Part shown: in pieces, positions 47,030 through 56,530 of the stretch | Position numbering within the stretch: position 1 is the first letter of the stretch | How the letters are laid out: each line of letters begins with the position of its first letter | Assembly: GCA_948805675.1 (NCBI GenBank) | Contig: CAQIBN010000001.1 | Location: forward strand, 172,984 to 236,983 | DNA: 64,000 nt | Direction: 5' to 3' | Origin: an uncultured Clostridia bacterium | Lineage (GTDB): Bacteria; Bacillota; Clostridia; TANB77; CAG-508 | Notes under the pieces: generated by a model | Database searches by the model: none | Told to the model about the DNA's origin: nothing | The model's input: the letters and a program-made list of their open reading frames with translations, nothing else | Position numbers and translations under genes: made by a program

Positions 47030-47308
47030 TTAACAACTATATTCAAAAGTGCCTATCGTGCCTATCCAAGATTTTTGAAATGGTACCAGTTGGCGTTGTA
47101 AACAATAAACTATATCATTATCTGTGAAACACGGATTAACTTTTGTGAATTTTTTCCAAAATTCAACTGAAACCAATATAACACCAGTGATATCATTATC
47201 TTCATAAAAAATTACATATGCATTTTTGGCTAAAAGTTCTTTAACATTATTATAAATTGCGTATATTTCGTCGACTATAATGGGTTGATTATTGTGTTCT
47301 GTTTTCAT
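47030..47308 (-). CDS. Hypothetical small protein
   Basis: I do not recognise this 92-residue protein. It appears to be a small alpha/beta domain (VDEIYAIYNNVKELLAKNAYVIFYEDN ITGVIL is split here by an Asp) with a Cys/Gln-rich C-terminus. The ATG at 47308 follows AAGGAGG at good spacing, and a terminator lies downstream, so the gene is probably real. It may start the accessory region. Confidence 0.55.
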   Translation of the reverse strand: MKTEHNNQPIIVDEIYAIYNNVKELLAKNAYVIFYEDNDITGVILVSVEFWKKFTKVNPCFTDNDIVYCLQRQLVPFQKSWIGTIGTFEYSC

Positions 47309-47475
47309 TATTATTTTCCTCCTTAAGGAAACACAATCCATTAGGTGGATTCACAAAAGAGTAGGATTGCAAACTATATTTCAGTTTTAGTACCTCTAAT
47401 GTGAACATTAAAAAAATATATATAATCTATTTTACCATAAATCTACATAAAATTCAATATGTTAAAAAAGTTTTT

Positions 47476-47967
47476 TTACAATAATAAAGGAAGTAATCTA
47501 TCGAAAGCTTCTGCATGTTCTTTTTTGAATTTTCCGCTTGAGCGTAATTCGGAAATTTTGTCTAAAGAATCCCATTCTATAAAATCGACTTCTTCTTTTT
47601 GTAAAACAAGTCCTTGGATGTCAAAATCCTTTTTCATATAATACAAATCAAAAAATACTTGGTCGGTATCATCACGGTCAGAATAAAATAATTGTAATTC
47701 TTCTGGTGAAACATCTAAACCAATTTCCTCTTTTATTTCTGTAATCATACCTTGAATACTATTTTCGGAACTTTTAGGGTGTCCGCCTGTTGAAGCATAT
47801 TTTCCGTCTTTTTGAATACTTCTTTTTTGAATTAAAAATTCTCCTTTTGAATTTTGAATAAATACAAGAACTACTAAAATATATCTGTCCTTTGGGATTT
47901 TTTCATCTTTGAAGATTGTTTCTCCTGTTAAATTTCTATTAATATCATATAAATCACGTTTTTCCAT
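47476..47967 (-). CDS. Nudix hydrolase, IPP isomerase-like
   Basis: A 163-residue Nudix protein related to isopentenyl-diphosphate isomerase-type members (opening RDLYDINRNLTGE; LIQKRS; STGGHPKSSENS). The Nudix box is G-x5-E-x7-TEIKEEIG: the usual Arg of REUxEE is Thr, a visible departure from consensus. The ATG at 47967 follows AAAGGAGG; upstream in-frame residues are excluded for that reason. Substrate unknown. Confidence 0.8.
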   Translation of the reverse strand: MEKRDLYDINRNLTGETIFKDEKIPKDRYILVVLVFIQNSKGEFLIQKRSIQKDGKYASTGGHPKSSENSIQGMITEIKEEIGLDVSPEELQLFYSDRDDTDQVFFDLYYMKKDFDIQGLVLQKEEVDFIEWDSLDKISELRSSGKFKKEHAEAFDRLLPLLL

Positions 47968-48109
47968 GTTGACCTCCTTTAAACTATATTTAATAATATA
48001 ATACAAAATGGTATAAAATCCAATATTTAAGTAAAAAAAGAATAATAAAAATATTTACATGAATTTTATTTTTTTATATAATAAAAGCAAGATAAGGGGA
48101 GATGTACAT

Positions 48110-48943
48110 ATGAGAATTGCTATTATTTCAGATATACATGGAAATTTAGAGTCTTTAGAGAAGACGTTAAAAGATATAAAAAAGAGAAATGTAGATAAAA
48201 TTATATGTTTAGGAGATATTATTGCAAAAGGTGTTCATTCAAAAGAATGTATAAGATTAGTTAAAGAAAATTGTGATATTGTATTACAAGGTAATTGTGA
48301 TAAGTATTTTGCAGAGGAACATGATTTAGAGAATCTCCCATTACAAGAACAAGAAAGAATAAAATGGAATGTGTCTATGATTGATAAAGAAGATAGAGAC
48401 TACTTATTAAGTTTGCCTTTTTCGTATGAATTTTATATGAGTGGTAGTTTAGTTAGACTTTTTCATGCAACGCCACAAGATATACAAAAAGTAGTACTTA
48501 ATGTTGATTCTTTTAAAACAAAATTAGATATGTTTTATCCAAGTAGAAATACAGTTTCAGATAGAATTGCTGATGTTATTATATATGGTCATATTCATCA
48601 TCCATATATGGATAAAATATATAATAAAACAATTATAAATGTGGGAAGTATAGGAAACGCTTTTGATGTTGTGAGAAATCCTTTAAAAGATAGTAATGTA
48701 CTAGAAACAACAAGAAGTAATTATTTAATTATAGAAGGAGAATATGGAAGTATGGAATATAGCTTTGATATTTCATTTCAGTATGTTAGAGTTCCATATG
48801 ATATTGATAAAGAGTTAGCTTCAGATAGATTAAATATTGAAAAAGAAAATTATATATATGAGTTAAAACAAGGAAAATATCGTAATATGACAAAAATATA
48901 TGATAACTTTAAAAGACTGAATATTGATGTTGATGAAATCTAA
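48110..48943 (+). CDS. Calcineurin-like metallophosphoesterase (YfcE/MJ0936-type)
   Basis: A 277-residue phosphoesterase with all metal motifs: SDIHGNLESL (about 8-17), CLGDII, QGNCD, and the final YGHIHHP. Such proteins act as phosphodiesterases or diadenosine-tetraphosphate hydrolases. The ATG at 48110 follows GGGGAGA. The methyltransferase gene at 48986 follows 42 bp downstream. Confidence 0.85.
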   Translation: MRIAIISDIHGNLESLEKTLKDIKKRNVDKIICLGDIIAKGVHSKECIRLVKENCDIVLQGNCDKYFAEEHDLENLPLQEQERIKWNVSMIDKEDRDYLLSLPFSYEFYMSGSLVRLFHATPQDIQKVVLNVDSFKTKLDMFYPSRNTVSDRIADVIIYGHIHHPYMDKIYNKTIINVGSIGNAFDVVRNPLKDSNVLETTRSNYLIIEGEYGSMEYSFDISFQYVRVPYDIDKELASDRLNIEKENYIYELKQGKYRNMTKIYDNFKRLNIDVDEI

Positions 48944-48985
48944 ATTAAGTAATATTAAAATAAGATATACGAAAAGGAGTAAATT

Positions 48986-49636
48986 ATGAATGAAGCTGAT
49001 AAAGTAAAAGATTCTAATTGCAATCAAAGTAAAAGAGCATTTGTGAATTTTCAAGAGATGACAAGTAATGTATATAGAATTCCTGTATGGTTAGAGGGAA
49101 CTGTAAATAGATTTGCAGATTTTAAAGGTATAGCGTATGATTTGGGGTGTGGTGCTGGAAATCAAGCTATATATTTATTAGAGAATGGTTGGAAAGTTAT
49201 AGCAGTTGATAAAGAGGTAGATGTATTTAATAAGAAAAAGCAAGAATTAAAAAAAGAATTGCAAGATAATCTAAAAATTGTAAAGATGAGTTTTGAAAAT
49301 CTAAAGTTAGAAGAAAATAGTGATTTGATTATAGCTATAAATAGTTTGCCTTTCTGCTCTCCTAATAAATTTGAACAAATGTGGAAAAGTATATATAATT
49401 CATTAAAAATAGGAGGCAGAATTGCTATTAATTTATTTGGGAGAAATGATGATTTTAATAAAGAAAACTCTGGAATGACCTTTTTTAATAAAGATGAAAT
49501 TTATAAGTTGCTAGAAAATTTTAAAATAGAAGGGAAAACAGGTGATATAATTGAAAAGGAATTTGATGGAAAGATGGTTAATGGTAATAATCATCATTGG
49601 CATAAATATATAATTGTGGCTAAAAAGATAAAATAA
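48986..49636 (+). CDS. SAM-dependent methyltransferase (class I)
   Basis: A 216-residue class I methyltransferase with motif I DLGCGAGNQAIYLL (about 52-65) and AVDKE as motif II. No catalytic signature points to a substrate. AAAAGGAG precedes its ATG. It sits between the phosphoesterase and a Nudix gene, perhaps in one operon. Confidence 0.8.
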   Translation: MNEADKVKDSNCNQSKRAFVNFQEMTSNVYRIPVWLEGTVNRFADFKGIAYDLGCGAGNQAIYLLENGWKVIAVDKEVDVFNKKKQELKKELQDNLKIVKMSFENLKLEENSDLIIAINSLPFCSPNKFEQMWKSIYNSLKIGGRIAINLFGRNDDFNKENSGMTFFNKDEIYKLLENFKIEGKTGDIIEKEFDGKMVNGNNHHWHKYIIVAKKIK

Positions 49637-49664
49637 ATAGTATTAAAATGAGGTAAAGAATAAT

Positions 49665-50081
49665 ATGAGAAAATTAAATTTAATATTAGTATATAATAAA
49701 GATGAAGATAAAATTCTTATGTGTAAAAGAGAAAAAGAACCTTACAAAGGTAAGTTTAATCTTGTTGGAGGGAAATTAGAAGAAAACGAAAATGAGTTAG
49801 AAGCGGCATATAGAGAGTTAGAAGAGGAAACAGGGATAACTAATAAAGAAATTAAATTAAACCATTTGATGAATTTTCAATATATAATGGAAGATACACA
49901 ATTAGAAGTCTACTTTGGAAAGTTAAATAAAGAAATTGAGTTAGTAGAAGAAGTTAATAAGTTATATTGGATTAATAGTGATTCTAATTTCTTTGATTCT
50001 AACAAGTTTGCAGGAGAGGGGAATATTGGACATTTAGTAAAACAAGCAAAGATTTATATAGATGGTAGTAAATTTAATTAG
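49665..50081 (+). CDS. Nudix hydrolase (MutT-like)
   Basis: A 138-residue Nudix protein with the full box GGKLEENENELEAAYRELEE plus ETG, matching G-x5-E-x7-REUxEExGU. MutT-like (8-oxo-dGTPase) function is possible but not shown. 28 bp after the methyltransferase gene. The 374-bp gap that follows is AT-rich with nothing recognisable. Confidence 0.85.
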   Translation: MRKLNLILVYNKDEDKILMCKREKEPYKGKFNLVGGKLEENENELEAAYRELEEETGITNKEIKLNHLMNFQYIMEDTQLEVYFGKLNKEIELVEEVNKLYWINSDSNFFDSNKFAGEGNIGHLVKQAKIYIDGSKFN

Positions 50082-50455
50082 GATTAAAAAATAGGTTAGA
50101 ATAAGGAGTTTAAGTTAGTAGAAATTGTTTGTATATATAACTTATGAGTTGGTGTATTGAATTATTGTGTATATAGCTTTATACAGAAAAATGCAAAGTT
50201 TTTATAAATATACTATTTTATAAAAATATAGTAATAAATTTATATTTAATACTTAACAATGGCTAAATTAAAGTTAGTAAAAATATAAATTAATATATGT
50301 ATACGTTAAAAATAGATATGTCACAAGTAAATTGAAAATAAAATATTGAAATACTAAATTGTTAATGTTATATTAAATGTATAGCACTAATTATAATACT
50401 ATATATTGCATAATAATATTTAACAAACATAAGAAAAAAGAGGGGGAAAATAAAG

Positions 50456-51133
50456 ATGAGATATGAAATAATTGGAAAAACAGTACCAGTAGTAGAAGTT
50501 ACTCTAAATAGAGGAGAATCAATGTATTCACAAAGAGGAGGAATGTCTTGGCAAACAGAAGGTGTTAATATGACAACTAATGCAAGAGGTGGAGTAATGA
50601 AAAGCCTTGGAAGAATGTTTACAGGAGAATCTATTTTTATGAATACATATACAGCAGGTGTAGATGGAGCAAAAGTAGCTTTTGCAACTACTGTACCAGG
50701 TGATATTGTACCAATTAATGTAGGAGAAAATAATGGTTTTACAATACAAAAAAATGCATTTTTATGTGCAGAACCAGGTGTTGATATACAAATAGCATTT
50801 ACAAAGAGGTTTACAGCAGGTTTATTTGGTGGAGAAGGTTTTATATTACAAAAAGCTACAGGTAATGGAATGCTATTTTTAGAAGTAGATGGAGATCCTG
50901 TAGAAAGAGTTTTAGCTCCAGGTGAAGTATTAAAGGTAGATACAGGTAATGTAGTTGGTTTTGAAAGTACAGTTTCATATGAGGTTGAAACAATAAAAGG
51001 ATTAGGAAATATATTTTTAGGTGGAGAAGGATTATTTTTAACAAAATTAGTTGGTCCTGGTAGAGTTATTATACAATCACAAAATTTTGGAGATTTTGCA
51101 GGAAGAATATTGGGGCTAATGCCTAGAAAATAG
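50456..51133 (+). CDS. AIM24/TIGR00266 family protein
   Basis: A 225-residue all-beta, Gly-rich protein of the AIM24 (TIGR00266) family: VTLNRGESMYSQRGGMSW, ARGGVMKSLGRMFTGES, GLFGGEGFILQKATG and a second GGEGLFLTKLVGPG, with a closing IIQSQN. The fold is a double beta-sandwich of unknown function, cytoplasmic. The ATG follows AGGGGG. A terminator is at 51194. Confidence 0.88.
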   Translation: MRYEIIGKTVPVVEVTLNRGESMYSQRGGMSWQTEGVNMTTNARGGVMKSLGRMFTGESIFMNTYTAGVDGAKVAFATTVPGDIVPINVGENNGFTIQKNAFLCAEPGVDIQIAFTKRFTAGLFGGEGFILQKATGNGMLFLEVDGDPVERVLAPGEVLKVDTGNVVGFESTVSYEVETIKGLGNIFLGGEGLFLTKLVGPGRVIIQSQNFGDFAGRILGLMPRK

Positions 51134-51193
51134 AGAAATATTGTATATATGCATGAAAGTTTTGATAGAGAATAAAAATAAATCTATAATAAG

Positions 51194-51218
51194 GAACAGA
51201 GTTATTCTGTTCTTTTTT
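51194..51218 (+). terminator. Rho-independent terminator after the AIM24-like gene
   Basis: GAACAGA (51194-51200) pairs with TCTGTTC (51206-51212), then TTTTTT. The remaining ~430 bp to the next gene is AT-rich without a recognisable gene. Confidence 0.75.
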
Positions 51219-51651
51219 CGAGTGTAAATTAATTTGACTCTTAAAACTACTTGTAGCTAGTTAGTTTTTTATTTTCTTATATTCTTTTGATATATATATA
51301 ATTTATAGTAATATATAGTACTTTTATTGTTACTCAGAATTAATTTCATCTTTGTTGGCATAGTATAGGTTTTTATGCAAATCTAAAAGCTAAAATTAAT
51401 ATGAATTTTTTGAATGTTGCTATATTTCGTATAGTTAAAATAATATAGTCAATAAGAATCTTGAAGAATGTAACAATATATGATATATTAATGTAAAATT
51501 CAACATATAATTACTATTTTACATAGAAAAAAGATTATAAGAGATATTATATGAATAATAAAATATTAAATAAACAAATTTCAATTATATAATTAAAAAT
51601 AAATACAACTTTAGTCTTTATATTAAAATAAAGAAAACGAGAGGTAAAAAT

Positions 51652-51999
51652 ATGGATAAATACGAGTTGAAACAAGAGCTAGATAAATTAAGTAAAAAAA
51701 GTAGTGTAGAAGATTTACAAAAATATATTAAGGACATGATTGAGGTTAAAGAATTTAAGACAAGTTTATTAGAAAGAATGTGTTTATTAACAGAGGAAAT
51801 AGGAGAACTTGCAAAAGAGGTTAGAAAAACAGATAATAATTTAACAATAGATATTAATAAAGATTATACTTCTAATTTAGAAAATTAGATAACAGATGTA
51901 TTTATATGTTTGATGGGAATGTGTGAATTACTAGATATGGATATTGTTCAAGGATTAAAGAATAAAGAAGAAATTAATTTTAATAGAGAGTACAAGTAG
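51652..51999 (+). pseudogene. MazG-like nucleotide pyrophosphohydrolase with an in-frame TAG
   Basis: A MazG/NTP-PPase-like protein of about 115 codons. The first 78 residues contain ERMCLLTEEIGELAKEVRK, the EExxE-type metal motif. A TAG (51886-51888) then interrupts, but the same frame continues for 36 codons with ITDVFICLMGMCELLDM, the expected second metal-binding half (E-x-x-D type, with Asp in TDV). One base change (GAG or GAA to TAG) would explain it. Decayed gene most likely; stop readthrough is possible. Shows that ordinary decay also occurs here. Confidence 0.65.
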
Positions 52000-52310
52000 A
52001 TTTTATTTATATCATATTACATAATAAACCGATATATTATACTAAGTTTGTAGTTTTTAGGGATAGCAAAATATTAGAATATTATTTGGAAAGTTGTTAA
52101 TAAAATAATGCAAATAATAAGTGAAATATGAAAGGTTATTGAGTAAACAAAAAGGATATGAAGGTTGATAAAATAGAAGTTGGAAATGGTCAATTAGAGA
52201 AGTAAAATATATAACTTTATAGGAATCTAAATAAGTTTTCAATAATTATTGAGAAAAAAGAACAATTGTGATATAAGAATATTAATAATATGAAAGGAAG
52301 GAAATTTAAA

Positions 52311-53294
52311 ATGAAATATATTATTCATGAAAATAAAGAGTATACTGAGTATAGTTTTGAAGATAATGAAACATTATTTGAAAGAGATGTAGTTAAAAAT
52401 GCTAAAAGTATATTTGGTGAGAAGACAATCTATATTGATATAAAAACATTATTAAAACCTAATAGAAAATATGAAGGTACTATTCCAGATGCATATTTGT
52501 TAGATTTTACAATAGAAAGTAATCCTAGACTATATTTGGTTGAAAATGAAGTTAGAAACCATAGCATAAAAACTCATATTGCTCCTCAAATAATGAATTT
52601 CTTTTTAAATTATAAGGATTCCTTTATAAAAATAAAAGAAGAAATAATAAGTTATTTAGATAATGAAAAAATATCAATTGATAATTATATGAAGAAAACA
52701 ACATATAGAAATATTGATGATATGATTACTAGCTTAATTTTAAATGAGAAATTAGGAGTTATTGTAGTAATAGATTATGCAGATGAAAGACTATATGAGC
52801 TAAAAAACGGTTTTGGATTTGATTTGGAGATACTTGAATTGAAGAAATATATTAGTAGTGATAATGATGTAGTGTATGTTTTTGATAAGTTTAATGAACA
52901 AGAAGAAATAATGAATGATATAGAAAATGTTGAAGAGTTAAATACAATATTGGTAGCAGCTTATGAAGATGGCTTTCAAAGTGAGTTTATAGAGAATAAT
53001 AGATGGTATGCTGTAAATATAGGAATCAATAGAATTGAATCATTAAAATATATAGCGGTTTATCAAAAAAGACCAATAAAGGCTATAACATATTATGCTG
53101 AAATTGAAAATATTGAATTATATAAGGACACAGGAAAATATATTATATATTTTAAGGATAAGGCTAAGAAATTAAAACAGCCTATTCCTTTAAATCCTAA
53201 AAATACAAATAAGGCTCCTCAAGGAAGAGTTTATACAAATATTAATAAAATACTAAATGCTGATAGTAAAACAACAATGGATGATATTTTTTGA
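52311..53294 (+). CDS. Predicted nuclease-like protein next to the DpnII system
   Basis: A 327-residue protein. The N-terminal half contains IPDAYLLDF, followed by LYLVENEVRNHS, a D...E-x-E arrangement that resembles a PD-(D/E)XK nuclease core, though I cannot name the family. The C-terminal half contains VYQKRPIKAITYYAEI and a basic tail. AAAGGAAGG precedes the ATG at 52311; the upstream ATG at 52290 overlaps that site. It is 36 bp from the dpnM gene and probably belongs to the defence block. Confidence 0.55.
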   Translation: MKYIIHENKEYTEYSFEDNETLFERDVVKNAKSIFGEKTIYIDIKTLLKPNRKYEGTIPDAYLLDFTIESNPRLYLVENEVRNHSIKTHIAPQIMNFFLNYKDSFIKIKEEIISYLDNEKISIDNYMKKTTYRNIDDMITSLILNEKLGVIVVIDYADERLYELKNGFGFDLEILELKKYISSDNDVVYVFDKFNEQEEIMNDIENVEELNTILVAAYEDGFQSEFIENNRWYAVNIGINRIESLKYIAVYQKRPIKAITYYAEIENIELYKDTGKYIIYFKDKAKKLKQPIPLNPKNTNKAPQGRVYTNINKILNADSKTTMDDIF

Positions 53295-53330
53295 CAGTAT
53301 TTAATTTACAAATAAAAAATGAGGTGTAGA

Positions 53331-54236
53331 ATGCAAGGTAAGATAAAACCATTTGTAAAATGGGCAGGTGGAAAAGGTAATTTATTAAATCAAATAAATA
53401 AATATTATCCAATAGAGTTAAAAGATGGATATATAGATTGCTATATAGAGCCATTTGTTGGCGGTGGGGCAGTTTTAATAGACATTTTACAAAATTATAA
53501 AGTAAAGGAAGCTTATGCTTTAGATATAAATCAGGATTTAATTAATTCATATAATATAATAAAAAATAATGTTAATGAATTAATTCAAAAATTAAAAATA
53601 AAGGAAAGCGAATTTTTAGGTTTAGACAAAGAAGATAGAAAAGTATATTTTTATAAAGTTAGAAGAGAATATAATTCTAACAGATTAGAAAAAGATGAAC
53701 TATCAGTAAAGAGAGCTACTCAATTTATATTTTTAAATAGAACATGTTTTAATGGATTATATAGAGTAAATAAATCAGGGAAGTTTAACGTTCCTATGGG
53801 AAGTTACAAAAATCCTACAATATGTGATGAAGAAAATTTAAGAGAATTATCAAAACTTATTAAAAATGTTAAATTTGAATATGGAGATTATAAGAGTAGT
53901 AAAAAATATATACAAGAAAATACATTTATATATTTTGATCCACCATATAGACCGTTAAATGTTACTTCAGCATTTACTTCATATGCTAAAGAAGAGTTTA
54001 ATGATAATACCCAGAAGGAGTTGGCAAGATATTATAGAGAATTAAATGATAATGATGTTAAGGTAATGTTAAGTAATTCTAATCCTAAAAATACTAATAA
54101 AGATGATAAATTTTTTGAAGAGATATATGATGGCTTTATTATTAATGAAGTTTATGCAAAAAGAATGATAAATTCCAATTCCAGTGGTAGAGGAGAAATA
54201 TCAGAGTTATTAATAACAAATTATGAGTGGAAATAA
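53331..54236 (+). CDS. dpnM: DNA adenine methyltransferase, DpnM/Dam type (GATC)
   Basis: Methylates adenine in GATC, protecting host DNA. The 301-residue alpha-class methyltransferase shows KPFVKWAGGKGNLL, motif I YIEPFVGGGAVL (about 40-51) and the catalytic FDPPYRPL. GAGGTG precedes the ATG at 53331; an upstream ATG overlaps that site. Followed by DpnA- and DpnB-like genes in the order known for the pneumococcal DpnII system, which supports GATC specificity. Confidence 0.9.
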   Translation: MQGKIKPFVKWAGGKGNLLNQINKYYPIELKDGYIDCYIEPFVGGGAVLIDILQNYKVKEAYALDINQDLINSYNIIKNNVNELIQKLKIKESEFLGLDKEDRKVYFYKVRREYNSNRLEKDELSVKRATQFIFLNRTCFNGLYRVNKSGKFNVPMGSYKNPTICDEENLRELSKLIKNVKFEYGDYKSSKKYIQENTFIYFDPPYRPLNVTSAFTSYAKEEFNDNTQKELARYYRELNDNDVKVMLSNSNPKNTNKDDKFFEEIYDGFIINEVYAKRMINSNSSGRGEISELLITNYEWK

Positions 54237-54259
54237 AATGATTATTATGGAGAAGTAGA

Positions 54260-55024
54260 ATGTATACAGGAAAATACTATTTTGAAACCGACGATTTCAA
54301 ATTAATATATGCTGATGTATTTAAATCAATAAAAAAGATAAATGATAAAAGTATTGATATGATATTTGCAGATCCGCCATATTTCTTATCAAACAATGGT
54401 ATTACATGTAGTGGTGGAAAAATGGTAAATGTAAATAAAGGTGAGTGGGATAAAACTTTATCTGTTAAAAGAAAACATAAATTTAATAGAGAATGGATAA
54501 AAGAATGTTATAGAGTCTTAAAAGATAATGGAAGTATCTGGATAAGTGGAACACTACACAATATATACTCAATAGGTATGGCTCTGGAGGAAAATGAATT
54601 TAAGATAATAAATAATATTACTTGGCAAAAATCTAATCCTCCTCCAAATCTTGCATGTAAAACATTTACTCATTCTACAGAAACTATTATTTGGGCAAGA
54701 AAAGATTTAAAGAAAGTTAAATATACATTTAATTATCACGTTATGAAAGAATTAAATAACAATAAACAGATGAAAGATGTTTGGACAACTTCGTTAACAA
54801 GACCATCCGAAAAAAAGTGTGGTAAACATCCAACACAAAAACCTTTAGAGATATTGGATAGAATAATATTAGCATCGACAAAAGAAGATGATCTAATATT
54901 AGATCCATTCTGTGGTAGTAGTACAACAGGAATATCAGCAGTAAGATTAAAAAGAAAATATATAGGAATAGATAATGAGAAAGAATATATGGAAATATCT
55001 AAGAAAAGATACAAACAGTTGTAG
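54260..55024 (+). CDS. dpnA: DNA adenine methyltransferase, DpnA type
   Basis: A 254-residue beta-class N6-adenine methyltransferase, the second DpnII methylase, which in pneumococcus also methylates single-stranded DNA. It shows MIFADPPYFLSNNGITCSGG (motif IV first), HPTQKPLEILDRII and DPFCGSSTTGISAVRL (motif I last). It starts 23 bp after dpnM and is 11 bp before dpnB. Confidence 0.9.
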   Translation: MYTGKYYFETDDFKLIYADVFKSIKKINDKSIDMIFADPPYFLSNNGITCSGGKMVNVNKGEWDKTLSVKRKHKFNREWIKECYRVLKDNGSIWISGTLHNIYSIGMALEENEFKIINNITWQKSNPPPNLACKTFTHSTETIIWARKDLKKVKYTFNYHVMKELNNNKQMKDVWTTSLTRPSEKKCGKHPTQKPLEILDRIILASTKEDDLILDPFCGSSTTGISAVRLKRKYIGIDNEKEYMEISKKRYKQL

Positions 55025-55035
55025 GAGGAATATAT

Positions 55036-55923
55036 ATGGCTAGAAATTTTGATGAATGGTTATCTACTTTTGAAGATAGTATTGCTAGTTGGAGATATTA
55101 TACAGATTTTGACAAAGTATATAGTAATGTTAATAAAATAAAAAATGAACTTAATTTATTAAATGGATTAATAGGAAGTAAAAATATAGAACAAGAATTT
55201 AAAGAATTAGTTAAGGAATATCCTAATGTTTTAAAAGCTATTCCAATACTTATAGCGAAAAGAGAAAAGATAGTTATTATAAAAGATGCTATACAAGATT
55301 ATTATTATAATTTTACTAAGATGAATTATTCAATTGAGGAATACTCAATGTTTATGAGAAAAACTGGCGTATATGACTTATTAGAAAATCATTTGGTTTC
55401 AAACTTATATGATTATGTGACAGGTGTAGAAGTTGGTATGGATACTAATGCTAGAAAAAATAGAACTGGTGACGCTATGGAAGATTTAGTGGAAAGTTAT
55501 ATAGTAGAGGCAGGTTTTGTTAAAAATCATAATTATTATAAAGAAGTTACATCTACACAATTAAAAGAAAAATGGAATATAGATTTAAAAGAGATTTTAA
55601 AGAATATAGATGTTGCAACTAAAAATAAAAAAGTAAAGATGGCAGAAAAGAGATTTGATTTTGTTGTTGAAAATAACAATATGTTGTATTTAATAGAAAC
55701 AAACTTTTATGGTTCACAAGGTTCAAAATTAAACGAAACTGCGAGAAGTTATAAAATGTTAAATGAAGAATTGAAAAAAATTAAAGATGTAAAATTTGTG
55801 TGGTTTACAGATGGTAAGGGTTGGAATACAGCAAAAGGTAACCTAGAGGAAACTTTTAATGAAATGGAAGATATTTATTGCATTGCTGAAATGAAAAATA
55901 GTATAATGAATAAAATATTCTAA
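55036..55923 (+). CDS. dpnB: Type II restriction endonuclease, DpnII (DpnB) type
   Basis: Cleaves unmethylated GATC. The 295-residue protein resembles DpnII/MboI-type enzymes: NRTGDAMEDLVESYI, KRFDFVVEN, LYLIETNFYGSQGSKLNETARSY and WFTDGKGW, with the acidic D...E-x-N core. AGGAGG precedes its ATG. With the two methylases it completes the system. Codon use matches the host's AT bias. Confidence 0.9.
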   Translation: MARNFDEWLSTFEDSIASWRYYTDFDKVYSNVNKIKNELNLLNGLIGSKNIEQEFKELVKEYPNVLKAIPILIAKREKIVIIKDAIQDYYYNFTKMNYSIEEYSMFMRKTGVYDLLENHLVSNLYDYVTGVEVGMDTNARKNRTGDAMEDLVESYIVEAGFVKNHNYYKEVTSTQLKEKWNIDLKEILKNIDVATKNKKVKMAEKRFDFVVENNNMLYLIETNFYGSQGSKLNETARSYKMLNEELKKIKDVKFVWFTDGKGWNTAKGNLEETFNEMEDIYCIAEMKNSIMNKIF

Positions 55924-55938
55924 TTTAATAAGAAGAGT

Positions 55939-55967
55939 AGTGGGCAACTTTATTAAAGTTGTCCACT
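55939..55967. terminator. Hairpin after dpnB
   Basis: AGTGGGCAACTTTA and TAAAGTTGTCCACT are near-perfect inverted copies; the T-run is weak (AAAATTT). Confidence 0.55.
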
Positions 55968-55993
55968 AAAATTTAAGAGGAGGAATATTTATT

Positions 55994-56354
55994 GATATAT
56001 AATCCAAAGGATTTTAAATTAGAAAATATGTCAATATGAAGTTTTAAAGAATAGGGTGATTGGGCGACACATAAAGAAGATTATAGAGGAAATTGTCCAC
56101 CACAAGTACCAAGAAATTTAATATTAAAATATACTATAGTAAATTATGTAGTATTATATCCTTTTTGTGGAAGTGGTACAAAAAGGATATAGTGTAAATT
56201 ATTAAATAGAAAATGAATTGTTATAAATGTAAATGAAAATGCTTTGAAATTAGCAAAATATGGATTAGGTTTTAATTATAAAACTATTCCATTAGGTTTT
56301 TATATTATGAATATGTTTATTCAAACAGGTTTTATATTAAAAAAACAATTATAA
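55994..56354 (+). pseudogene. Decayed DNA methyltransferase
   Basis: Translating across several stops and small indels reveals a degraded amino-methyltransferase: NPKDFKLENMS, then GDWATHKEDYRGN, PPQVPRNLILKYT, YPFCGSGTKRI and KLLNRK. In intact relatives these read WATHKGDYRGNWSPQ and DPFMGSGTT. Unlike the CGG sites, the breaks here are varied (TGA, TAG, missing bases) and the catalytic positions have changed (FCGSGT without Asp-Pro). A true pseudogene, useful as contrast to the clean +1 sites. The rest of 55924-56518 is AT-rich. Confidence 0.75.
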
Positions 56355-56530
56355 AAGAAAAACATAATTACAAAATGACTGATTATTGGAAGAATAAGAA
56401 TATGGATTTTTATTTATTAGTACATGAATATATATTTATTTTTAAAATGTAATTGTCATTAAATGTTGTTTAAATAATATTTTTATGATATAAATTATAC
56501 TAGAGTAATTATAAATATATGGGAGGAAAA

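Noticed and set aside
56040..56200. Adding the decayed methyltransferase to the +1 site list
   Set aside because: Its interruptions are TGA/TAG stops and irregular indels without CGG, and catalytic residues are altered; it is true decay.
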